Origin: Alitta virens
Lineage: Eukaryota; Annelida; Polychaeta; Phyllodocida; Nereididae
NCBI GenBank assembly: GCA_932294295.1
Contig: OW028585.1
Coordinates: forward strand, 16,060,360 to 16,124,359
Length of the DNA stretch: 64,000 bases
Direction of reading: 5' to 3'
The notes under the pieces: generated by a model
Databases searched by the model: none
Seen by the model: only the letters and a program-made list of their open reading frames with translations
What the model was told of the DNA's origin: nothing
Made by a program: the position numbers and the translations under genes
Shown: positions 37,701 to 49,700 of the stretch, piece by piece
How the letters are laid out: each line of letters starts with the position of its first letter
Position numbering within the stretch: position 1 is the first letter of the stretch

Positions 37701-40700
37701 TCATCTTCATCTCATGCATCTCATTCCTAAATAATTTTTCATGTAACTAGTGGTCTCAAAATAACTTTGAATCAAGTTCTGAGACCACCAGTCAACATTA
37801 GTAAATAATTTGTATTTGTCAATGATAACAATAAAGAATCATACATATAAAAAAAACCAAGCTGTGTTCAAGTTAACCGCTCGGCGCTCGCGCCATCTAT
37901 CGGGATTTTAATTAGCAGGCAAGCACCGCGAGCGTGTACAGATTCTCAAATAGAATTACTCACCAAATGTCTCGCACAACTAACCCAGGCAGTTTTGACC
38001 TATGGTCATCAATTCCAAGTTTCTCAATATTGTTCAAGGAATACAAAACCGCCGAAATTAGGATTTACGAAGCAATCCAGAGCGATGGAGATTGAACTTA
38101 TTTGTTCTGTCAGCAATACGTTGTACGTGCAGAGGTCACTTGAGTTTCCAGGGACCCTGAAGGTTCAGGAGTCCTGGGCAGAGACTGCCACCGAAGCATA
38201 TCCTTGATATGTCAAACAACATTAAACTTGTTAACTGGCGGTAAAAACAGCAATAAAACAGTTTGATAAAGTATGCATTTTGGCCATGACTAAATAACGG
38301 CTGGTAATTGGCAAATGATATATGTTTGTATGGCAAATGCATTTAGTAATGCTATATTTAGCAAATGATATACAAATGCATTTAGCAATGCTATATTTAG
38401 CAAATGATATACAAATGTATTTAGCAATGCTATATTTAGCAAATGATATACAAATGCATTTAGCAATACTATATTTAGCAAATGATATACAAATGCATTT
38501 AGCAATGCTATATTTAGCAAATGATATACAAATTCATTTAGTAATGCTATATTTAGCAAATGATATACAAATGTATTTAGCAATGCTATATTTAGCAAAT
38601 GATATACAAATGCATTTAGCAATGCCATATTTAGCAAATGATTTACAAATGCATTTAGCAATGCTATATTTAACAAATGATGTACAAATGCATTTAGCAA
38701 TGCTATATTTAACAAATGATGTACAAATGCATTTAGTTATGCTATATTTAGCAAATGATATACAAACGCATTTAGCAATGCTATATTTAGCAAATGATAT
38801 ACAAACACATTTAGTAATGCTATATTTAGCAAATGATATACAAATGTATTTAGCAATGCTATATTTAGCAAATGATATACAAATGCATTTAGCAATGCTA
38901 TATTTAGCAAATGATATAAAAATGCATTTAGGTATGCTATGTTTAGCAAATGATATACAAATGCATTTAGCAATGCTATATTTAGCAAATGATATACAAA
39001 TGCATTTAGCAATGCTATATTTAGCAAATGATATACAAATGCATTTAGTAATGCTATATTTAGCAATTGATATACTAATGCATTTAGCAATGCTATATTT
39101 AGCAAATGATATACAAATGCATTTAGCAATGCTATATTTAGCAAATGATATAAAAATGCATGTAGCAATGCTATATTTAGCAAATGATATACAAATGCAT
39201 TTAGTAATGCTATATTTAGCAAATGATATACAAATGTATTTAGCAATGCTATATTTAGCAAATGATATACAAATGCATTTAGCAATGCTATATTTAGCAA
39301 ATGATATACAAATGCATTTAGCAATGCTATATTTAGCAAATGATATACAAATGCATTTAGTAATGCTATATTTAGCAATTGATATACTAATGCATTTAGC
39401 AATGCTATATTTAGCAAATGATATACAAATGCATTTAGCAATGCTATATTTAGCAAATGATATAAAAATGCATTTAGCAATGCTATATTTAGCAAATGAT
39501 ATACAAATGCATTTAGCAATGCTATATTTAGCAAAGGGCGATACTATTAAGAGGTTCCGTCAGACTGGCTCACTTCATGTGGATATAAGGATTGATAAAA
39601 ACAATAGAAATTTGTGAAATTGTGAGAAGTTATGAAACTAGATGTTGGGCATAAATGAAAGTTTATGAAACAAAGGAAATTTTTGTAAAAATCTTCGAAG
39701 TTTTTGCTGATATTTGCAAATTATTATTTTTTTGCTAAGGATGCAAAATTAGACAGAAAATGTGGCATTGGCAACACGTTCTAGTTTGGTTGTTCACATA
39801 TCAAAGATTATAGATTTAAGCATTTTACCATTTTTATAAAATTGATAAGTAACAATAGCTTACTGCAGTGATGTATTGTATTATACTCTATATTATAATC
39901 TATGTCTATTTTGAAAAGAATTATATACGTATCTAGAACAGTCACCCGGTTTTCACGACCACTTCCAACTACAACTGAATTTTCATTATAAATTGTACAC
40001 AGAGAAAATATACCCAGAGGCATCAATGTAATTGAACCAAAGTCAGCCTGTTCACTGTTGAGGGTTGGTGTTTCAAGCCCGCAGTGACTGTTTCATATCA
40101 AAACATTGAGATAATTTGTTCGTTTGAATACGCTGATGAAAATCGAATAATTCATATTGTCGATTTGCCAGTGAATCGCATAATGAAATGAAAGTTTTTG
40201 TGATGCTCAGGGCTAGTGTTTTACATTATTGTTAAGTAACAAGAAATATGATGTAGCAATAAAATCAATCACAATTGCCTATTGTTACATGGCCTATTGT
40301 TACATGTTACATGGCCTATTGTTACATGTTACATGGCCTATTGTTACATGGCCTGTTGTTACATGGCCTAATTTGCCACGTGCATTTATCCAACGCATGG
40401 CACAATTGGCCATGTATGATTATGACGTAATACAGCAAATGACACCTATTATCGCCCAAAACCAACCCTGGCTTATTCAAATGTGTAAGTGTCCCCTCTT
40501 ACTACTTCTCCTCTTTACTCTTTGATATTGTAGTATATCCCTACCACCTGTCATAAAATGGCCAAATCGACCCAATTCTTTAGCGTCATCGCTTAACCAT
40601 TTTTAACACGGGTTTGGTATTAGCATAAATCCACTGCATAGCGTAAAGTCTGGAGAACGGCTATATTGATGCTGTTCGCTGAATGTTTTAATTATTAATC

Positions 40701-43700
40701 GGCCTCAATTCATCAAATGGGACATCGACCTGAAATGTGAAGCAGCTTGCCAGATTTATTTATTCAGTGAAAACAATGGACTATTTGCTGATTTTTTTAC
40801 CTGACCAATTATATATATATATATATCGAATTTTATTGACCGCAGAGCATCAAAAAGATACACGTTGTAAAGTGCAGCCCCTGGCAACCACTTATTATAT
40901 GTCAGTTAGAGTTATATGACAGGTGCATTGATTGTATGCTCCTCATTACGCTTGCCCTAGGCAAAGGATATATGTCAGTTAGAGTTATATGACAGGTGCA
41001 TTGATTGTATGCTCCTCATTACACTTGCCCTAGGCAAAGGATATATGTCAGTTAGAGTTATATGACAGGTGCATTGATTGTATGCTCCTCATTACACTTG
41101 CCTTAGGCAAAGGATATATGTCAGAGTTATATGACAGGTGCATTGATTGTATGCTCCTCATTACACTTGCCCTAGGCAAAGGATATATGTCAGTTAGAGT
41201 TATATGACAGGTGCATTGATTGTGTGCACTCTGCATTACACTTGCCTTAAGCAAGGTTGTACAGGCAGGTCAGATTGTGTTATGCTCTGCATTACACTTG
41301 CCTTAAGCAAATACCTGTCAGATTGAATGGATGTATTAGGTACAAGTTATTATATGTACACATCATTACACTTGCCCTCTGCTCATGTGTGACTCTATGC
41401 AGTAGTAGTGTGTGCTCATCACTACATTTTTAGCTGGTCACTGCTCTACTCACATGTGCCAGTAGTTGCTTGTTAATTATGCTTAGTCTTAGCTAGTTTA
41501 GCCTGCTGCAAGGAATGTTGATTATATTATTAACATTGATTATACTATTAGTATTGACTACACTATTAATTGATTGACTGTATTATCAATCAATTAATTG
41601 ACTATATCATTGATTGATTGATTAAGTCATTAATTGATTGATTGCTTATGTCCAATTGTCAATTGATAGATTGTATTATTCATTTTGTTCTTCATATTGA
41701 TTTATTGTCAGTATTATGTGGGTGCATTGCCCTGTTAAGATGCCTCACTGTTGAGTCCTAAATTGTGGGAGGAGCTTACTAATTTTCCCTCCAAAACTTT
41801 CCCTCCAAAACTGCTGACCAAGCCAAAGTTGACACTCAGTACAATAGCCCATTGTGACTTGAGCTATAAATAGCCTCAGCGCAATGCAGAGCACTGCAGG
41901 GGGTCCACTTTTGCTCCATTGTCTTAGCTTCACTAATCCCTGCCAGAATTGGCAGAATGATGCTGGTAGCAGCCCTGTTTGGGGGAGGTATCACCCCATG
42001 GAATGTAGAGTTTACTGTGTTGTGATTGGTTGATAATTCCCTCTCAGCCCTGCTGGGGGGAAAACTTCATGAATTGTACTTTAATACATATACCCTGTAC
42101 TCATTAAAAAGATCAGTTTTCATTTTGCCAGCTGAGGAAGCAAATCCACTCTTGTGTTATTTACTGTACACTTTGGACTCTGAACATATTGTGCATACTG
42201 CACTTTGGACTCTACCCACTTTGGAACTGGGAGAACTTGACTTGCTTCAAGCTGAGATGAGACTCAGTTGAAAGTCTGCATTGGACAGTCACTCTGACTT
42301 TTGGACTGCAATGCCATTAAACTGGAGTCTTAATGGATGGACTTTTACAATGTGTCATAAAAAATAAAATACAAGGATAAAAAATAAATAAAAATATACA
42401 TATACATAATGATGAAGTAAAATAAAAGAACAATCTACATGAAAATAATTTAGTTACATATTAAAAGCATCTTTTGATAATTATGTACAACTATAAGCAT
42501 ATGAAAAAAACAAGGCACCATCAGGGCAATTAGCAGGAATATATGCACCATAGAAGATTAATACTGAATACAAATAAGCAGCAGGAGTGGGTATTTACAT
42601 ATGTACAGATTTTATATATATATTAAGCATTTATTCGTACAAGTGATTTTGCAAATACACAATAGAGATTAGATATTAACATTAGTATGTGGAAATTAAA
42701 TGAATTAATGTTTTGATATCAAAATCGAAATTTAAAAGTTCTTCGGTGCCTTCCAGGCATTTGGTTAAGTCTTAGATGTGTTGTTCTCGGATTTCATCAA
42801 TTTGTTGTCTTGGGTCTTTGTACTGCACAGTTTCGAAGATGGGCCTCAGAGCAAGACCATTGTTAGCATATCTTATTGATTTTTGCTGCGTATGATACCT
42901 TGTCAAGTCACTGTCAGAATCAGTCATACTGTGTCATTATCTGTTTTTTTCAATAGACCAGTACAGCTTCATAAACCAGTTATAACGAAAAAGTTTTGAC
43001 TGTCCTGAGTAGTGACGTCATTATAATTGGGTCCCACTGTATTGGCTTCATGTAAAATATACATCCTTTATAATGTATGACATTGACCTTGAATTGTATG
43101 CAGCTTGCATTATAGTGGATTTTCACGGAAGGTTCTCTATAGTTCCACCAGGTGGCTATGACAGAATACTGCAATTCTATTGGCTGAAAAAGTTCCCGCC
43201 CTTGTCTGTGATTGGCTGAAGCAAAGTGCATCCAAGCAGCAGAATTTTTAGTGCATTTTAATGTATATTTTACACCTTATCATTCTGTTAATTTTCGATA
43301 TTTTTCTGAGAACGTGATATTTATTGAATAAGTCAGTGATTATCTTCTACTTCTGAAAAGCAAAATGAGTAATAAGAGGAGAGGAAGGACTTATGTCTTG
43401 CTGAGCTCAGGGCTGCTCAGTGAAAAGACTCTATTGAAGAGCAATGCATGTATGAGTCTGTTAAATTGCCCACCGGCATTCGCAAACAATATAGAATCTA
43501 CATGAACATGGATTGACATTTTGTGACATTCTGTGGGCCGAGTTAATTCCAATTTCATTCTAGAACACTGTCAGCAAATAAAAAGCATTTTGTGGGTTAA
43601 GTGATGTCTGTTAGAGGGTGCGCTGTGTATTGCACATGTTGTGATTCGTGTCACAAGTTGTGGAATCTGCTCCTGCAAAATAGCGAAGTAGTCGCCTATG

Positions 43701-46700
43701 TTAAATCAACTGCTATCGTAACTACTTTGTCCAAGATAATTAAAGGTCTCTGTACATAAATACAATTTCTAATATCTGAAGTCATTTTTCTTATAATATC
43801 TCAAGTTATTTATGATCATATGAAACTCTTAAAGAGAGGAAGTGCAATAGGTTTTCTTTTAATTTTTTGATAACCAACTTATGTGGTTTAAAAAAAAAAA
43901 AAAAGACTATTCAAAATTAGTAATCGATCATCGAATTCTTAGACAAAACGACCGATGATTGAGTATAATGGATCATCGTGCCACCACTATTTACTGGTTA
44001 GATCATCTCCATTGATAATGATATTACAACTCGAGCTATTATCCCTTTATGTTCTTGTGTTTGTCAAAACTGCTCAAAGAATTTGATGTTTTTGTTTAAT
44101 TCTTGCTGTACGCATGAATCGTTCGTCAAAATATCCAAGTTGTAACCATTGGCATGTCATATGATAGATTGATGTGCAGCGAAGTTGATAGATTTATGTG
44201 CAGCTAAGTTGATAGATTTATGTGCAGCTAAGTTGATAGATTTATGTGCAGCGAAGTTGCATAATAAAGACCACCACCTTAATAGAGTCTTATGACAGAT
44301 CAGCCCTGAATTCAGCAAGACATAAGTCTTTCTTCTCCTCTTATTACTCATTTTTCTTTTCAGACATGGTAGGTCATAACTAACTGTTTCCAAAAATATA
44401 AATTTCCAAGGGAAATAACAGAAATCTGCTAAATGATCAGCTGTCAAATATACATTAAAATGCACTCAAAATACTGCTGCCAGGATACACTTTGCTTCAG
44501 CCAATCACAGTTGAGGGCGGGAACTTTTTCAGCCAATAGAATTGCAGTATTTTTTTGTAGCCACCGGGTGGAAATGTCAAGAAACTTCCGTGAAAATACC
44601 GCTATTGTGTCACAACCTTGCATTCTTATTGGTTTCGGAGATACAGGAAAAGTAATGAAAAGTCATCCAGCAGTGAGGGAGGAAAGTCTGCTAAAATTGA
44701 AGTTGCTTGAAACCGTCATGCCCGTTATCTTATGATCACTGATAATTGTTTATTTTACAGTCATAGACTGGATAATACAGTAGAAGTCACTTTTGTTTTC
44801 CATGTAACTGTCTTGGAAATTATTGGGTTAAGTCGTAAATAGTGGTGTTATTTGAAAATTCAAGAGATTTTTTCCAGGCTTAGTGCAGTATAGCGGACCC
44901 AATTTATGACCATATTTGGCGTCCAAGGAATATAAAATATATCGCTATTTTGACCAAGTTTTTAAGTTCTAGTGCAGTATTATAACATTTGTGATGAATA
45001 GCGGGGTTTGCCGCCCCCAAGAAGAGAAAAAATAAACTTCGACCTTGCCTTGAAAAATTATGTCATCGTTGTTGGTTTGTGACGTCATTCGTTGAAATCG
45101 GCATTTGACGTCACAAGCATAGCAACAAGGCTCGCTAAATATGGTCACATATCTGGGTCAGCCAAACTGCACTTTTTCAATTTTTTCACATCAACTGCTG
45201 GGCACTGTATTTATTATCTAGAATACGTACATTTTATGACTTTATTTTCAGATGTGAAACTTCAGCAGAGGACCATACTGTCGGGTCACGAGGGAGGGGT
45301 CATGGGCATCTGCTTTTCTCCTGACCGACTGATTCTGGCCTCGGCGTAAGTTGATCAGATTAGTTGAGGGACAAAATTGTAAAAATGTATATATTATAAT
45401 TAAATACAGTCAAATGTCATCTGGGCAGGAGCCATATATATTTTGCTCTAAATTGTTACCATCCATACGTATAAGTAAACATTATATTGATGCTAGCTAT
45501 GTAGATATTGATTAGCTTAATTGAGAATGTGGTTATCGTTGGAATGTATAACTGAATTTATGTATTATTTGTTTTATTTGTATTCTTTGTGACACATGTA
45601 TCCTCTGATATTTTTGATGTCATATATTAAAATCATATATATATATATATATATGTGTTAGTTAATTAGACTTCAGAGAGAATTCATGAATTTGGCAATT
45701 TAAGACGGTAGGCTATTTAATTGCGGGATGAAACCCATAGTGAAACTTCAATCAGACTTCGAATATAGGGGCCGTTAAGAGCGGGTGACAATTGTACTAA
45801 AGTGGCAGTTAAATGCTAAAAGTGCACAAAGGTCAGAAACTATGAACTCAATTTAACTCACTTATGATTGTCTTGAAATGATCAGTGGTAATTGTTTTGA
45901 AATTATCAATACTGTCCATAATTTCAGAGCTGGAGACAAGACTGTTCGCCTTTGGAACCCTGTAAGTTTTTCATATTGCTCAAACTAAATTATTATTACC
46001 AATATTTATGAACTATCAACTACAAAATATCGGGAATTGATTCAGATTACTCTATCATAAACAGCAAATCAATTCTTTTTTCCTCCTCTTCTTTTTGGAG
46101 AAACTAACAATTTCTTTCAGTCAGCCTTAGAATATGTATAGAACAAACACATTTTATGCCACCTCCTTGTATGGGAAGACATGTATATATTTATATATAT
46201 ATATACACACACACCATACAGCTTCAGGAATGTGATTTTTCAGTTTTTTTCCGGAAATCAGGTTTTTTTTTTGGCATGTGAAATTGACCCTCGTGATGCG
46301 TGCAAATTCAATTTTTTATTAATTTTTTTTGGGGGGGGGGGGAGGGGGAGAAGTGGCTCTAACAACGAGTATCGCCGGACTTGCAGAGCCCCAACTGTAA
46401 TACATAGAAGTTGCCCCTCAGATAGCTTGAAATGGCATTATTTTGGTTATTTGTCAAAAAAAATTTGGTACTCGCACTTATTCATCCTGACATTTACAAT
46501 CACTGCAATCTGATGGGCGTCCAAAGTTCCCCATGTCACTGGCGGACCCCCCCCCCCCCCCCCTCAGCATCTGGCTGTGAATGTCTACTTCTATGGCTAT
46601 ATACTGTTGAAAGCTAATAGTAAAATCAAATACTAAAAGCTACTAAGACAGAGACTATTGTTCTGACTGTTACACAAGCATGCTGATCTTTGATTATTTT

Positions 46701-49700
46701 TTCTCCAGATTGAAGGAACTCTCGTGTACAAAATCGAAGCTCATTCTCGCTACGTGACCAGTTGTGCCTTTTCTCGTGACGGACTGCTGTTAGCGACGGG
46801 TTCGAACGATAGACAAGTGAAAATTTGGCAAATATTAGGTGAAGATCAGCTGAAAGGTATACATGTAGTAGTGTTGTCTTGTCTAGTTCTGTGATAAAGA
46901 ATTTTTACAAAAAATATAATAATATTGATGATATGGCAGCATAAATTTGTTGCGTTTTCTTCGCATTACTTTATGTCCTGTCAGGTAGGTGGGTGCATGC
47001 ACTAGGATTTGGAATTAAATCGACTTTTTTGTAACATTTAGTATACTTTCTATATGTTTATATTTTTCCTTTGACGCTACGCATGTTTTGCATGTGTGTT
47101 ATGGTTTTCTAATCTTTTCATTTAAAATTATTGTTAAACTTCAAATTTTCTGCATGGCTTACTGTTTCTCACTGGAATTTCATCACTTGAAGTCAAATAT
47201 ATTAGCAACCATTACTCATAATGGGATCCAGGTGTAATATAAAACATTTCTCTGATAATTTTGGGTTCACATAATCAGTCATTTTCACAACGTCAAACTG
47301 AGCGACACTTCATCCCCTTGTGCTGAGTTTGTGGAGGATTGCAAGTGCCACCATCTATAATATTAGCTGACAATAGTCATTGCTGGGCCAATGGATAGAC
47401 TTGCTGGTGCTGTCCTCTTGTGGAAAATATCAGCTTTTAGGCCAATCAGACGCCAGTCTTCAGATTTCCAAATTTCACTGACCACTTTTAAAAATTCATA
47501 ACCGATTTGCCGCTCCTCTGAAATCGGGGAGGGAAATGCTTCCGCACGTCGTCTGCACACAAAGTAGTGCGATTACTACGCCTTATTTCTTTCTTCCAAG
47601 AAGCCACTCGCTGTGAAATTGGTTCCGACAATTTCATTTGACTTAAACTCTACTAACGTCATGAAATTGAACAACTTTACTGTGAAATTCCACCAACTGC
47701 AGAAGGTACTATTTTCGTAAATGGCACTGAACAAGCGTTGTAACGCACTGGACAAGCGCCATCTTTCGGCAGAAATTGAAATCAGACCGTTTTAGCCCCC
47801 GATGTGTTAGTTCTGGAAACGGTGGCTATGAGCGTTAGCGTCACGATTGCTGCAGTTCCAGTGCCTCTGGTGGTTGACATCTGAATTACATTTCCTAATT
47901 GATTGGAATAGTTAGATCTGAGGACATATTTAGTTGGACTTATTTAAGCAGTTTTACATTATTTCATCATAAGGTGACTGCTGTGACAAAGCCCTACAAC
48001 TGTAATGAATTTTAACGTCAGCAAAATAGTCTAGGAATGGTCTGGGGATTCTGAAGTAGCAACACTGAATTAAGTTAGGTACATTTTGACTTGAGCAAGG
48101 TCTTCTGTACATATGTAGGCTATTAATTGTAATATTCATAGGTGCTATGTCTATTCATTTCCGCAGAAGCAGCGCTATGTTCCTCAGAAGTCGGCATCAC
48201 CATGGCGAATCCCACCTCCACCCCTTCAGTAACGATCGAACAATTAACAGTGAACGACGTCTGTGATTGGATGAGACAAATTGGGATGTCGCAATACGCA
48301 GATGCTTTCGAGGCGAACGCCATTGATGGGACGGAGTTAGCGGCACTTAACCACGAGTCTTTAGAAAATAGTTTGGGCATTGGTGAGTTATTAATGTCAT
48401 GAGCGTTAGAATGTTGACAAGTCTAACTGCATCACATTTAAAAACATCGGCAATTATCATAACAAACACATGTTGCTTGCTTGTATTATATTGGAAACGG
48501 GTTTGTTAAGTATTTTATCATGTTTCAATCAGGGCTCCCACGCCTACCGGGAATCCAGGAAAACCGGGAATTACGTAATAATGCTTTCCCGGTCGGGAAA
48601 GCCTTGAAATTGCAGGGCGTATGAGAAATCCTGGAATTTACCGGGAAAATGGTTCTTGTAGTTTTCCGCCTGTAGCCACAGGAATCAGCCGGCAATTTCA
48701 ATACAGTAATTGAAATTTGCGGGACACTAATTAAAATTAAGTCACATTGATAAGTGCAGACTTCAGAGGACTTTAAGGGAGACGCTCGCTTTTCAAGCAA
48801 ATCAGAGGTTCATTATTTAATATTCGACTCAATTCAAGGATCAAAATTCAAAATTGCTGGCTGATGCCTGTGCTGTGGCCCTGTATGTGTATCACTCAAT
48901 TCCCGTCAGTTGCAATATATTTGCCGTCTATTTGCAGCTGCATTTGGCCACAGAAACAAGATCCTCAGGGCAGTTGCCAAGTTCAACGACAGTCCGAACT
49001 TTCAACCACGATCTATAGGTAAAAGTATTCTTTATTGCCCTAACATTAAATTTTCATAGATGTATGTCTTTCGAATCTTGGTATCACTGTTTGCTGTCAC
49101 TTCAAAGCCCAGCGATCTAATTATTGACATTCTTTGCTCGTTTACTTAGTTGAATGAAATATTTGGTTAAACTATGTACCCGATAGGCTGTGTATTGACT
49201 TAAGATATTAGCTGGGTCTTTGCAATCGGTGAGATGGTGGAGATGAAATTTCCAGTTGACCAAATGGTTCCCAAAATGGAAGGGAATGGAGTGGCTAAAG
49301 GTTCCAGCAAATAAGTCGAGATAGGCTTTAGAACTAACCAATCAGCAGAGACCCACACGTTATATTTAAATTAGTTGACCCCGCCGTGACATGACCTGAC
49401 CACTACCCCATGCCAATTAGGTCAGGCCTTTAACTCAAAAAGGGTAAAATTCCATAGCACTGATACAACCGCCATCAACCACGAGGGTTTTATTTACTAG
49501 AGAAATTGCGTATACATCAATTAAATCTATGAAAAGCGATTCTGAAGAAGGTCAACTTTTTTCACACTCCATACGAGTCAATATTATACGCTGTGAATGG
49601 AGTAGAAGCCCATCTAATTGTTTCTGTTAGTTTGACATCTCTGAGACCACGTGGGCCACATGAATAAATTATGATAATACCCCAACTTTGCGAGATTTGC

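Noticed and set aside
38337..39533. CRISPR-like array
   Set aside because: Units abut directly with no unique spacers, and the genome is eukaryotic.
38322..39617. A 431-codon plus-strand ORF made of 13-residue repeats
   Set aside because: The frame exists because the 39-base satellite unit is stop-free and divisible by three. The minus strand is open too, and it lies in a WDSUB1 intron with no flanking exons.
42026..42271. The 81-codon frame as a real gene
   Set aside because: It is shared by both LTR-like copies and has no recognisable domain. It is kept only as a feature of the element.
31886..42349. One 10.5-kb transposon with 1.5-kb terminal inverted repeats
   Set aside because: Copy 1 is flanked on both sides by the same microsatellite, so it is a self-contained insertion, and the DNA between the copies holds only unrelated elements.
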